Shown: positions 8,814-16,964 of the stretch, in pieces
Position numbering within the stretch: position 1 is the stretch's first letter
Layout: every line of letters starts with the position of its first letter
Assembly: GCA_039960995.1 (NCBI GenBank)
Contig: JBDVKF010000025.1
Location: 1-64,000, forward strand
Source of the DNA: JABSSA01 sp039960995
GTDB taxonomy: Bacteria > Pseudomonadota > Alphaproteobacteria > Rhodobacterales > Rhodobacteraceae
Direction of reading: 5' to 3'
Length of the DNA: 64,000 bases
Notes under the pieces: generated by a model
Told to the model about the DNA's origin: nothing
What the model saw: the letters and a program-made list of their open reading frames with translations, nothing else
Databases searched by the model: none
Made by a program: the position numbers and the translations under genes

Positions 8814-10016
8814 TTACAAAACTGAGTCAAGCGCGTTCACCAACTGATCGATTTCTTCTTTAGACGTGTAATGCGTAAAACTAAGCCGCAAGACGCCGTG
8901 GTCCAGTTTAATTCCCATCGCGTCCAATGCGCGAACGGCATAAAAGTCACCGCCCCCAGCCATTATGCCATGTTCTGCCAGCTTTGCAGCCACATCTTCG
9001 GCGTTACGCCCAATATCTAGGGCAACAGTTGGAGCGCGATGTTCAGCAGTTTTGGGGCCAATTAAGCGAACTCCATTTCGGTCTTTAACGGCATCCAAAA
9101 GCGGTTGTAATAAATCGACTTCTTGTGCACGCATCAGATCGTGGACACCGCTTGCATCGCATCCGTGATGTGCGGCAAGGGTATCGATATAATCCGCCAT
9201 GCCTGCACATGCTGCAATCTGCGCATGATCCGGCCCTGCAGGCGTAAAGCGCTTGTACAAAGACCCGCTGTTGAACCAATGTCCTTGATTGGGAAGCAAC
9301 TCGCCCAATGCGCGGCGAACAACCATCAAACCCTGATGCGGCCCATAGGTTTTGTATGCGGAAAACAAATAGATATCCGCCCCAAGAGCCTCGACATTTG
9401 GAAACCCATGTGGGGCGTAACTGACCCCGTCCACGCAAACGAAAGCGCCAGCGGCGTGTGCCAGCGCCGTAATTTCCGAAACTGGATTGATTTCGCCCAC
9501 AACGTTGGAACAATGGGGAAAGCACACCAACCTAACGTTTTCATCAAGCAGATTTTCAAGGGCGTCTGTGTCCAAATGACCGGTCGCGGGGTCCATTCGC
9601 CATTCACGTACATCGATCCCAGAATCGGAAAGCCTGCGCCAAGCCCCCGAATTGGCTTCGTGATCCTGATCGGTCACGATGATCGCGTCGCCAGGTTGCA
9701 ACCATTGACGGAAGGCCTGTGCTAAAACATAGGTGTTTTGTGTCGTAGATGGACCGAAACTAAGCTCGTCGTCTTTGACCCCCAACAACGCCGCCATGCG
9801 ACGTCTGGCCTCGTCCATTTCATCGCCACCCAATCGGCTGGCGTCGTATGGGCCATAAGGCTGCACTTTTCGCTGCGTGTAAAACCGTGTCAAACGATCG
9901 ATCACCGGCAGACACGTGTAACTTCCACCTGCATTTTCGAAAAACGCCTGCCCTTGCAAGGAGGGTTCTGCGAAGGCGGGAAATTGGCCGCGCACGAATT
10001 TTGTATCAAGTTTCAT
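8814..10016 (-). CDS. Cysteine desulfurase-like aminotransferase class V protein
   Basis: A 400-residue fold-type I PLP enzyme. FENAGGSYTC near residue 25 is the substrate loop, SNVVGEINPVSEI and VDGVSYAPHG lead to the PLP lysine in FSAYKTYGPHQG, and a C-terminal small domain follows. It resembles the CsdA-like family VIA01738-type proteins rather than IscS or SufS; whether it desulfurates cysteine is not known. The ATG at 10016 (MKLDTKF) is preferred over an upstream start at 10088. It lies 117 bases beyond the HIT gene on the same strand. Confidence 0.8.
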   Translation of the reverse strand: MKLDTKFVRGQFPAFAEPSLQGQAFFENAGGSYTCLPVIDRLTRFYTQRKVQPYGPYDASRLGGDEMDEARRRMAALLGVKDDELSFGPSTTQNTYVLAQAFRQWLQPGDAIIVTDQDHEANSGAWRRLSDSGIDVREWRMDPATGHLDTDALENLLDENVRLVCFPHCSNVVGEINPVSEITALAHAAGAFVCVDGVSYAPHGFPNVEALGADIYLFSAYKTYGPHQGLMVVRRALGELLPNQGHWFNSGSLYKRFTPAGPDHAQIAACAGMADYIDTLAAHHGCDASGVHDLMRAQEVDLLQPLLDAVKDRNGVRLIGPKTAEHRAPTVALDIGRNAEDVAAKLAEHGIMAGGGDFYAVRALDAMGIKLDHGVLRLSFTHYTSKEEIDQLVNALDSVL

Positions 10017-10133
10017 GGATGCATCAGACGGAAAAATTGGTGCGGATGCAAGGCTTTGAATTAACACCCGTATTCCAAATCTCACCAAGACAACGCCGGA
10101 TGGACGGGGCGATGCCTTGGTGATTTGACAAAG

Positions 10134-10553
10134 TTAGGACAACGCAGCGCTGATGCGTGACGCAATAACTTTGATCTGATCCATGTCGCCCAATTTTCCC
10201 GGCGGGCGCAGCGATACACCTTCGTGCCTTGGGAGGATGTGAAAATGCAAATGAAACACTTCTTGCCCACCAGCCGCCTCATTGAACTGCTGAAGCGTTA
10301 TGCCATCGGCGTTCATCGCGGATTTCGCAGCGTTTGCGACTTTTTTAACCGTGGTCATACACGCGGCCAGTTGTTCCGGTGTCGCGTCCAGCATGTTGCG
10401 GCAGGGTGTTTTGGGTATCACCAGACAATGACCATCTGCGCGCGGATTTATGTCCATAAAGCACAATGTTTCGGTGTCTTCATACACTTTGAAACAGGGG
10501 ATCTCCCCTCTCAAAATCTTGGCAAAGATATTTTCGGTGTTATAGCTGCTCAT
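10134..10553 (-). CDS. HIT family nucleotide hydrolase/transferase
   Basis: A 139-residue HIT protein. The catalytic triad HLHFH occurs in EVFHLHFHILP near residue 95, and the N-terminus ENIFAKILRGEIPCFKVYED is typical of the Hint/HinT branch. Members cleave adenosine phosphoramidates and related adducts. Its ATG overlaps the acuI stop (ATGA), so it is translated from the dmdA-acuI transcript. A role in DMSP breakdown is not implied by the family itself. Confidence 0.92.
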   Translation of the reverse strand: MSSYNTENIFAKILRGEIPCFKVYEDTETLCFMDINPRADGHCLVIPKTPCRNMLDATPEQLAACMTTVKKVANAAKSAMNADGITLQQFNEAAGGQEVFHLHFHILPRHEGVSLRPPGKLGDMDQIKVIASRISAALS

Positions 10554-11536
10554 GAATTGACGTCCACCACGACGCGGCCTTTGACTTGGCCTTTCAAAAT
10601 ATCCGCGCCAAACTGCGAAAGATCAGACAATGTGGCCGGTTGCACCATTGTATCCAACTTATCCATGGGCAAATCTTGTGCAATACGCTGCCACGCTCTG
10701 ACCCGGTTGTCATAGGGTTGCATGACGCTATCGATGCCAAGGATATTCACCCCGCGCAACAAGAACGGAATGACCGTTGTGGGCAAGGCCGCCCCCCCAG
10801 CAAGCCCAACAGCAGCGACACTGGCGCCGTATTGCATTTGTCCCAATACCCGCGCGAGCATTGAGCCCCCAACGGCATCAACGCAGGCCCCCCATGTTTC
10901 AGCTTCCAATGGGCGTTTGGTTGTCTCGTTGATGTCTTCGCGGGCAACAATCTGAGTGGCCCCGAGACCTTTTAAATAATCAGCTGTTTCTGGACGTCCT
11001 GTTACGGCGGCGACCTCGTGACCAAGCTTGCCAAGAATGGCAACAGCGACCGATCCGACGCCACCTGCCGCCCCGGTGACCAGTACCGGACCTGACGTGA
11101 TCCCTTGATCTTCCAAAGCCATAACCGCCAACATGGACGTGAACCCGGCTGTACCAACAGCCATCGCTTGTCGAGTTGATAACCCGTCGGGCAAAGGCAC
11201 AAGCCAATCGGCGTTTACACGCGCCTTTTGTGCATAACCGCCCCAATGCATTTCACCGACGCGCCATCCCGTTAAAACGACCTTATCGCCGGGTTTGTAA
11301 CGTGCATCTTGAGAGTGCTCGACAGTCCCTGCGAAATCAATTCCCGGAATGTGGGGGTAATTGCGCACCAATCCACCACCGGGACCAATGCACAAACCAT
11401 CTTTGTAATTTACTGTCGAATATTCAACAGCCACGACAACATCACCGGAAGGCAAATCATCCAAAGTTATTTCTTCGACGGCGGCTGTGGTTTTGCCACT
11501 TTCTTCGTCTTTCCTTACCATCAAGGCGTTAAACAT
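10550..11536 (-). CDS. acuI: Acrylyl-CoA reductase (NADPH), AcuI type
   Basis: A 328-residue zinc-less medium-chain dehydrogenase/quinone reductase of the YhdH/AcuI group. N-terminal blocks VNYKDGL and PHIPGIDFAGTVE and the Rossmann loop VTGAAGGVGSVAVAIL are visible. AcuI reduces toxic acryloyl-CoA to propionyl-CoA during DMSP catabolism. The start at 11536 is backed by the ribosome site AAGGACCGAC just upstream. It follows dmdA by 58 bases; the same adjacent pair is known in Ruegeria pomeroyi. That context favours AcuI over a generic quinone reductase. Confidence 0.88.
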   Translation of the reverse strand: MFNALMVRKDEESGKTTAAVEEITLDDLPSGDVVVAVEYSTVNYKDGLCIGPGGGLVRNYPHIPGIDFAGTVEHSQDARYKPGDKVVLTGWRVGEMHWGGYAQKARVNADWLVPLPDGLSTRQAMAVGTAGFTSMLAVMALEDQGITSGPVLVTGAAGGVGSVAVAILGKLGHEVAAVTGRPETADYLKGLGATQIVAREDINETTKRPLEAETWGACVDAVGGSMLARVLGQMQYGASVAAVGLAGGAALPTTVIPFLLRGVNILGIDSVMQPYDNRVRAWQRIAQDLPMDKLDTMVQPATLSDLSQFGADILKGQVKGRVVVDVNS

Positions 11537-11594
11537 GTCGGTCCTTTCCGGGTGATGCCCCGTATTACAATTAAATGGATAGATCGTCATTGGC

Positions 11595-12695
11595 TTAAAG
11601 CCAAAAGCGTTCCTGTACTTCGGCGTCTCGCATCCCGTCTTGCGTTTCGATTTCAATTTTTGTGCCGGGATCCCAATGGGTCATGCGCACCATTCCCATT
11701 GCGACATTCACGCCGAAGTCAGGGGAACGCGCAGCAGATGTCACCTGCCCGATTTTCTTTCCCGCCCCATAAATTGGCCAAACGCGATCACATGGCGGGA
11801 TGTCCCCGGATATCTCGATCGGCCGGATCTGTTGGATCGGCCCTTCTTTGGCCACCCGCAACAAAGCGTCACGCCCGATGCAACCAATTGCGCTTGCTGT
11901 GTCGCAGAACCGGCCCAGCCCACATTCATGCGGCGTGTTATCGTCGGTCATGTCATTGCCGTAACTTAACAATCCGCCTTCGATCCGCTCAATTGCGTTT
12001 GGACACCCTGCGCGCACTTTCAAGTCTTCTCCGGCTGCGAAAAGTGTGTCCCACAATGGCATCCCGTTATCAAAACCATCGACATAGATTTCAAACCCGC
12101 CTTGCTTTGAATATCCTGAACGCGCAATGGCCAGGTCAACGCCTTCGTATTCAAACATATCAAAACGGAAAAACCGGATATTTCTAACACGATCACCAAA
12201 CACGCGGGCCATCAGGTCTTCGGCTTTGGGACCTTGAACGGCCAATGGGCTGATGTCGGGTTCATCGATCAAAACATCCAAACGATATCCGTTGGCGATC
12301 CCTTTAACCCACAATAATAAATCGCTGTCTGCCAACGAAATCCACCACCGATCTTCGGCCAGTTTGACGGCAACCGGGTCATTCAGCATGCCACCAGTTT
12401 CATCCACGATGGGCACGTAATAGCATTGCCCTGGCATCATTGGTCGCAAGTCGCGAGGCGTGAGCATTTGCATTAATTTCCATGCATCCGGCCCACGCAA
12501 TTCAACTTGCCGCTCGCATGAAACATCCCAAACTTGAACATGATCTTTGAGGTGCCGGTAATCTGCCTCAAGGCTTTCAAATTCAGTGGCCAGAAGCATC
12601 CGATTGTAAACTGTATAGGTTTTCACACCGGCACGCTCGACCCCCGGTGAAAACGGGGTCCGTCGCAGGCGTCGCGATTGAGAAACAAAAGTCAT
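11595..12695 (-). CDS. dmdA: DMSP demethylase (tetrahydrofolate-dependent)
   Basis: A 366-residue GcvT-fold protein. DmdA moves a methyl group from DMSP to tetrahydrofolate, giving methylmercaptopropionate, the first step of the demethylation pathway. The opening SQSRRLRRTPFSPGVERAGV and blocks such as VQVWDVSCERQV, DPVAVKLAEDRWWISLADSD and SGYSKQGGFEIYV match what I know of roseobacter DmdA rather than glycine-cleavage T protein, and no gcvH/gcvP is nearby. The ribosome site GAGGATGAAAG precedes the ATG. Its neighbour acuI strengthens the assignment. A DmdA-like paralogue with another methylated substrate is the main alternative. Confidence 0.87.
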   Translation of the reverse strand: MTFVSQSRRLRRTPFSPGVERAGVKTYTVYNRMLLATEFESLEADYRHLKDHVQVWDVSCERQVELRGPDAWKLMQMLTPRDLRPMMPGQCYYVPIVDETGGMLNDPVAVKLAEDRWWISLADSDLLLWVKGIANGYRLDVLIDEPDISPLAVQGPKAEDLMARVFGDRVRNIRFFRFDMFEYEGVDLAIARSGYSKQGGFEIYVDGFDNGMPLWDTLFAAGEDLKVRAGCPNAIERIEGGLLSYGNDMTDDNTPHECGLGRFCDTASAIGCIGRDALLRVAKEGPIQQIRPIEISGDIPPCDRVWPIYGAGKKIGQVTSAARSPDFGVNVAMGMVRMTHWDPGTKIEIETQDGMRDAEVQERFWL

Positions 12696-12744
12696 CTTTC
12701 ATCCTCAAATAAAATGAATGGATCAATCGACCAAAGCCGATCAG

Positions 12745-13449
12745 TTATTTCGGGCCCTTCCAGTCGATCGGACAAATCTCGGCAGATTTCCCGCCAAAGT
12801 CCCAGATACGTCCGTAGTCTCGAACTCTGGACTTCGTTCCAACCGCCGCAATGATATCTGGGCCCATCCAGTATTTGGAATTCGTGATCATAACAGGATG
12901 ATCCGGGTCGCCGCCGTCAATCATCTCAATCTCGCCCTGAATTTTGCGTCCGATGTACAAGCCGCGCTTTTTGCCATCTCGGACAATCTCGACTTTTTCA
13001 CGTTCCGCTCCAACGATATCGCTGACCAGCATCGTGAACAAACCGGTTGTTCCGCCAGCGGCGCCACTGAAAATCTGCAAGATACCGTTATAGGCTTTGC
13101 CGCTGGCGCGTTCGTCTACGTATGCGGCGACTTTCCAGCCACCTTCCGCCATACGTCCGGGTATTTCGACCATCAGACCAACATTCAAACCACTCAGGTC
13201 TTCGCCCTCAAAATGACCTTCATCAATGGCAATCGCCATCCATGCTTTGCAATCGCCCTCTGTGGGGGGGTGTTTGCCAAGACTGACAACACAAGGGCAA
13301 AACACTGTGCACGAGCAATTCAGGAACAATTCACCCTTGATCGCCCATTCAGTCGGATGCATTTGTCGACGGCCCGGATTGGGCATTCTGCTGTCGATAC
13401 GTTGCGAAATCGGCAGCCGATCCGCATCAGGACGTCGTTTTAAAGCCAT
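12745..13449 (-). CDS. DUF1326 domain protein
   Basis: A 234-residue protein of unknown function. Four cysteines cluster at residues 45-53 (CSCTVFCPC), a likely metal or heme site, and the rest is a beta-rich DUF1326 domain. The start at 13449 has the excellent ribosome site GGAGGATAAC. It starts one base before the end of the DUF2182 gene, and is 49 bases ahead of dmdA. DUF1326 and DUF2182 are commonly paired in proteobacteria; here they head the probable DMSP operon. No signal peptide is seen. Confidence 0.85.
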   Translation of the reverse strand: MALKRRPDADRLPISQRIDSRMPNPGRRQMHPTEWAIKGELFLNCSCTVFCPCVVSLGKHPPTEGDCKAWMAIAIDEGHFEGEDLSGLNVGLMVEIPGRMAEGGWKVAAYVDERASGKAYNGILQIFSGAAGGTTGLFTMLVSDIVGAEREKVEIVRDGKKRGLYIGRKIQGEIEMIDGGDPDHPVMITNSKYWMGPDIIAAVGTKSRVRDYGRIWDFGGKSAEICPIDWKGPK

Positions 13450-13450
13450 G

Positions 13451-14266
13451 TTATCCTCCAGTAACAAGGGGCGAGAACCCCAGTAGAACGCCGCCAGTAA
13501 TCAGCAGAACGCCCATTGGTTTTGTGACGCGATGCCCAATATCGGGCAATTTTTCGATGACCATAAAGAGCGTTGCAAGACCCATCCAAAGCAGGTTCAT
13601 TACGCCACCTACAAATCCCAACGCCATGAAACCCCAACAGCATCCAACGCAGAATGCGCCCAGACCCAAGCCCATACGCAACCCACCGGCGCCACCTGTT
13701 CTCCAGTTCCCTAGGAAATAGGTCATCGGACTGTGGCACACGCCGTGGCAGATCTCCTTGGTTCGGCTGAATTGAAAAAGCCCGACCACAACAAGCAATG
13801 CAGCTGAAACCACCGTGCTTTGGGCGACGCCCAACATATCCACGACACCTGTGCGGTGAAGACCAATTTGAACGCCAGTGATCAGTGCCGCAAAAACGAC
13901 CCAAGCAATAAAATAGCCAAATATCACGCCGCCCCACCCAGTACGTGTGCCGTCAGCCGAATGCATAAGGTCTTCGTAGGCGCGTAACGTCGGGATCATG
14001 GTGGGCAGCATCATCGCGGCCATCATTATTGCCCACATTGCAAACAGAGGACCAAACTCGGTCATGGACATTGCCATGCCCTGCCCCATTTGGTCCGATT
14101 GCATTGGTTCCTTGCCCATACTCATGCCGTCCATGATCATTGGACCAGCAGAGCGACCAATAAGGTCGATACCCATCATGGCCGTCATCTGATACAGCCA
14201 GAACCACGCCAGAAGAATGCTACCGAAAAATAACAACCAAAGTGTAGAACGAAGAATGTGTGTCAT
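13451..14266 (-). CDS. DUF2182 integral membrane protein
   Basis: A 271-residue protein with about seven hydrophobic segments. It is rich in Met and Cys/His near membrane edges: MSMGKEPMQSDQMGQGMAM, MMAAMMLPTMIP, CHGVCHSP and FCVGCCWGFMAL. The family is predicted to bind metal, probably copper, and is usually coupled to DUF1326. It is the first gene of the minus-strand operon that continues into DUF1326, dmdA and acuI, facing the GntR regulator across 56 bases. Confidence 0.85.
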   Translation of the reverse strand: MTHILRSTLWLLFFGSILLAWFWLYQMTAMMGIDLIGRSAGPMIMDGMSMGKEPMQSDQMGQGMAMSMTEFGPLFAMWAIMMAAMMLPTMIPTLRAYEDLMHSADGTRTGWGGVIFGYFIAWVVFAALITGVQIGLHRTGVVDMLGVAQSTVVSAALLVVVGLFQFSRTKEICHGVCHSPMTYFLGNWRTGGAGGLRMGLGLGAFCVGCCWGFMALGFVGGVMNLLWMGLATLFMVIEKLPDIGHRVTKPMGVLLITGGVLLGFSPLVTGG

Positions 14267-14284
14267 AAGGCACCCGTGAATCGC

Positions 14285-14312
14285 TTGCCTTCTTAAATGT
14301 CAGACATATAAA
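14285..14312 (+). promoter_or_regulatory. Promoter of the GntR regulator with embedded operator
   Basis: TTGCCT (14285-14290) and TATAAA (14307-14312) are separated by 16 bases. Transcription would begin only a few bases before the ATG at 14323, so the mRNA may be nearly leaderless. The palindrome TGTCAGACA (14298-14306) sits between the two hexamers and related AGACA motifs recur at 14317-14321 and 14331-14335. This is the only spacer between the regulator and the divergent DUF2182-dmdA operon. Confidence 0.55.
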
Positions 14313-14322
14313 AGTTAGACAA

Positions 14323-15069
14323 ATGAAATCAGACAAACAGCCTCATTCTGATCTTTCGGCCTACATTGCCGATGACATTCGAAACGCCATTGTTTCGGGT
14401 GAACTTGATGTTGACCAAAGGTTGCCATCCGAAACAGAACTGGCCGAACATTTCGAAGTGTCCCGCCCGACTGTGCGCGAAGCCTTAAAGCGCCTTGCGG
14501 CCCAATCATTGATCCGCACACAACGCGGCGCAACAGGCGGCGCCTTCGTGCGCAGATTACGTTTCGAAGAAGCATACGATGCACAAGTCACAACTGCGGC
14601 CCTGTTGTTGTCTATGAATGCAGTCAGTTTTGATGTCGCCTGCGAAGCTCGATTTGCGCTGGAACGGGCGTGCGCGCCCTTGTCTGCATCTCGGCGTACT
14701 GCGGATCATCTGGCCACTATGCGTGCTGAAATACATCGACAATCACAGCCTGGATTATCTGACGAAGCCTTTTGCGCGTCTGATGTCGCGTTTCATCGCG
14801 CATTGGTCGACGGTGCCGGTAACCCTGTGCTTAGCTTTCAATTGGCTGGAGCTGTCGAAGGTATGCAACCTCTGATGAACATGATCACGTTCACAGCAAG
14901 GTCGCGTGCGCGGATTGTTGAATTGCACACGGTGCTTGCCGACGCGGTTCAAGAACATGACGGGCATTCAGCTGATGCACAATTGGCCGTTCTTGAAGAA
15001 TATACACGTGGATTGGCCGTCGACGTGATGGAACAACGCGCGAAAGCAGTTCTAAAAAACTCTAAATAA
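14323..15069 (+). CDS. FadR/GntR family regulator, probable DMSP-operon regulator
   Basis: A 248-residue regulator. Residues 10-75 are a GntR winged helix (IRNAIVSGELDVDQRLPSET, then HFEVSRPTVREALKRLAAQ), followed by an all-helical FCD ligand domain with DVAFHRALVDGAGNPV, which carries the usual metal-binding Asp/His. It is divergent from the DUF2182-DUF1326-dmdA-acuI genes, and a GntR gene sits beside dmdA in other roseobacters. I infer it represses or activates that operon and its own promoter. The ligand is unknown; a DMSP-derived acid is a reasonable guess. Confidence 0.85.
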   Translation: MKSDKQPHSDLSAYIADDIRNAIVSGELDVDQRLPSETELAEHFEVSRPTVREALKRLAAQSLIRTQRGATGGAFVRRLRFEEAYDAQVTTAALLLSMNAVSFDVACEARFALERACAPLSASRRTADHLATMRAEIHRQSQPGLSDEAFCASDVAFHRALVDGAGNPVLSFQLAGAVEGMQPLMNMITFTARSRARIVELHTVLADAVQEHDGHSADAQLAVLEEYTRGLAVDVMEQRAKAVLKNSK

Positions 15070-15105
15070 ATCAATCTTGGTTGTTTATCTGAATTTCAGC
15101 AGGTC

Positions 15106-15134
15106 AAAAAAAATGGCCGCCCAAAGGCAGCCAT
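15106..15134 (-). terminator. Rho-independent terminator of the VPLPA-CTERM gene
   Basis: On the minus strand ATGGCTGCC (15126-15134) pairs with GGCGGCCAT (15113-15121) across a four-base loop with one G-U pair, followed by seven T residues (15106-15112). It lies 22 bases beyond the stop codon and also closes the convergent gntR gene. Confidence 0.85.
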
Positions 15135-15156
15135 CTTAAATCGTGTGTGATTTGGT

Positions 15157-15885
15157 TTAGGCTTTGTTTTGACGACGGCGGATCGCGTACAATCCTGCCA
15201 TTGCTGTCAAAACCAAAGGCATACCCGCTGGCAGCGGAACTGGCGGAACGTTGTTGTCGTTGTTGCCTGTGAAATTAAAGTTCACATCACCATTGCCGGA
15301 TGCTTTCACTGCCTGCTTGTCCGCCTGAGAGGTCACTGTCCATTCGATCCAATTTGAATAGCCAAATTCCAGATCCAGGTAGTTCGCACCAAAGCCCAAC
15401 TGACCAGGCTTAGACGGTAGCGGAGACATCTCAACGTCGATCGACAGGCCTTCTAGCGCAGTGCCAGCTGTTCCTGTGATTGTACCCATGATGGAGTTCG
15501 CGCCCATGTCAAAGAACACGACATTATCAAGCTGCTCTTGGCTGGCGTTGTTACAATCGTTTCCACCACCACAATATACAGAACCTGTATGAGTCGTGTT
15601 TTCGAAGACTTCAAATTCGAAATCCAAGCTGAAACCGCCATTCGCAACTGACCCAACCATTGTGAGAGTGTTGTTAAAGAACGACGCAGCGCCACCTGTC
15701 ACATCCCAGGTTCTGTCCAGTCCTTTAATCAGACCAGGCAGCCACAAACCGTGTCCTGAGTATGTATTCTCAATATCAAAGTTACCATTGTAGCTGTCAG
15801 ATACACCCGGAATCGCAGTCGCTTGAGCTGATCCAGCGAAAATCGTGCTCGCAGCGATAAGTGCTGCTCCAATAAACTTTTTCAT
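15157..15885 (-). CDS. Secreted VPLPA-CTERM sorting-domain protein
   Basis: A 242-residue exported protein. A signal peptide (MKKFIGAALIAAS...GSAQA) leads a beta-rich body with a Cys pair in YCGGGNDCNN. The C-terminus has the tripartite sorting signal: VPLPAGMPLVLTAMAGLY as motif plus membrane segment, then IRRRQNKA. Proteins of this class are substrates of exosortase-type enzymes and are often extracellular-matrix proteins in Rhodobacteraceae. No exosortase lies in the window. The second ATG (15885) is preferred because AAGGAA sits six bases ahead of it; the first ATG at 15891 is too close. Confidence 0.88.
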   Translation of the reverse strand: MKKFIGAALIAASTIFAGSAQATAIPGVSDSYNGNFDIENTYSGHGLWLPGLIKGLDRTWDVTGGAASFFNNTLTMVGSVANGGFSLDFEFEVFENTTHTGSVYCGGGNDCNNASQEQLDNVVFFDMGANSIMGTITGTAGTALEGLSIDVEMSPLPSKPGQLGFGANYLDLEFGYSNWIEWTVTSQADKQAVKASGNGDVNFNFTGNNDNNVPPVPLPAGMPLVLTAMAGLYAIRRRQNKA

Positions 15886-16238
15886 ATTCATTTCCTTGTT
15901 ACTTAACCTAGCGTTCTATTAACGGAAACTTTACCAATTTCAAAACCAAAACACACAGTTTTGCCGCTTTTAAAACGGAATCTGGGCCCTTTTCACGTCC
16001 AAAGCGCAACCTTTCTACATTAGCGGGAATCCGCTGGTTCCCAAAAAGTAACTTTTCGCTCGTTTGCGGTGAATGATTCGTTTTTCAGAAACAGTCCATT
16101 TGTAAAGCTGTGCCGAACATCTGAGCTGAACGGGACAATGCGGACATCCGCGTCGACCTTTTGCGCCTTCGATCATATATGCAGTTCGTCGTCGGAACGA
16201 GACTTGCAGCTGATCGTCACCGCGCTAGGATCCTTTAC
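15886..16238. other. Intergenic region without a recognisable gene
   Basis: This 353-base spacer holds the upstream region of the VPLPA-CTERM gene on one side and of the small membrane protein on the other. No open frame with coding character, tRNA or convincing promoter was recognised. A short GCGG-GAAT-CCGC hairpin occurs near 16023-16034. Confidence 0.5.
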
Positions 16239-16592
16239 ATGGAATACTTCTTAAACCTCGTCGCTTGTCTTTTGACTATTGCTTTCGGACTTTTCGGTTT
16301 TCTTGCACCACGGTTTACCGCGACTACTTTGGATTTGGCACCGACACGTTCGAACATGGGGCTATCTGAATTGCGAGCAAGCGTTGGCGGACTCTTTGTT
16401 GTGTCTGGCATCGTCGCTATTTTATTAAATAATCCAATTAGTTATGTAATGCTTGGTGTCGCCTATTCAGGCGCGGCATTGGGGCGGTTTGTTTCGTTGG
16501 CCATTGACAAACCTCCGGTCAAAAAAACCAGTTTGTTCGCAAGTATCGAAGCTGTTTTGGCGCTTTGGCTGATATTAGGAAATGTCGCCTGA
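16239..16592 (+). CDS. Small membrane protein, DUF4345-like
   Basis: A 117-residue protein with four predicted membrane helices (residues about 4-24, 45-65, 70-88 and 98-115). The arrangement, with LAPRFTATTLDLAPT after helix 1 and ELRASVGGLFVVSGI in helix 2, resembles the DUF4345 group, whose function is unknown. AGGA precedes the ATG at 16239 by about eight bases. Upstream in-frame codons exist but lack coding character. Confidence 0.65.
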   Translation: MEYFLNLVACLLTIAFGLFGFLAPRFTATTLDLAPTRSNMGLSELRASVGGLFVVSGIVAILLNNPISYVMLGVAYSGAALGRFVSLAIDKPPVKKTSLFASIEAVLALWLILGNVA

Positions 16593-16600
16593 TGTGAAAA

Positions 16601-16635
16601 GACCGGGTCCGAACCCACACTGTTCGAACCCGGTC
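16601..16635 (+). terminator. Strong stem-loop after the small membrane protein
   Basis: GACCGGGTCCGAAC (16601-16614) pairs with GTTCGAACCCGGTC (16622-16635) around a seven-base loop, starting eight bases after the stop codon. There is no downstream T run on the plus strand, so it may stabilise or pause the transcript rather than end it. Confidence 0.5.
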
Positions 16636-16732
16636 TAAGGCTGCTCAAAACAATTACCGAACAAACTATCTACCCAGAAAACTGGCAGCCTAAACACTTT
16701 GCCCTAGGTGTCCGAAAACACCTCAACCCCAA

Positions 16733-16776
16733 AACCTAGGAACCAGATTCCCAGGTTGAAAAAAAGCTCTTTTTTT
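16733..16776 (+). terminator. Stem-loop followed by T run
   Basis: AACCTAGGAA (16733-16742) and TTCCCAGGTT (16748-16757) form a stem with one mismatch and a five-base loop. It is followed by GAAAAAAAGCTC and seven T residues (16770-16776). The A-run and T-run can also pair with each other. This fits an intrinsic terminator of plus-strand transcripts, either read-through of the upstream gene or a small RNA. Confidence 0.5.
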
Positions 16777-16964
16777 AACTCGCGTCAATTTTCCATTTTT
16801 GCGAGAATGTTTGTCGCTGAACTCGGAACAATGATGTGATTTTCATCAAAATTGAAAACAATTCTCGTGAACAAAATCAGAACTTGAGTGATTCAGCGAA
16901 GAATCGCCTAACCAAGAAACTGGATCCAAAAACCGATCCTTTGACTTTCAGCCCTTTCCTTGGG

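Larger units (their letters stand above)
16593..16959. other. Hairpin-rich spacer before ssrA
   Basis: No gene was recognised. Three stem-loops follow one another: 16601-16635 (14-bp stem, one mismatch, 7-base loop), 16706-16723 (AGGTGT/ACACCT) and 16733-16757 (AACCTAGGAA/TTCCCAGGTT, one mismatch), and then a run of A and T at 16759-16776 ending in seven T. CCTAGG occurs twice (16703-16708, 16735-16740). The A+T-rich stretch 16777-16940 holds nothing I can name. Confidence 0.55.

Noticed and set aside
9123..9725. A 200-codon plus-strand frame opposite the PLP enzyme gene
   Set aside because: Shadow of a conserved enzyme; composition is rich in Cys, His and Arg as in antisense frames.
16601..16635. 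tRNA-like GGGTTCGAAC element read as part of a broken tRNA
   Set aside because: The resemblance is only the T-loop-like sequence within an inverted repeat; no acceptor or anticodon arm is present.
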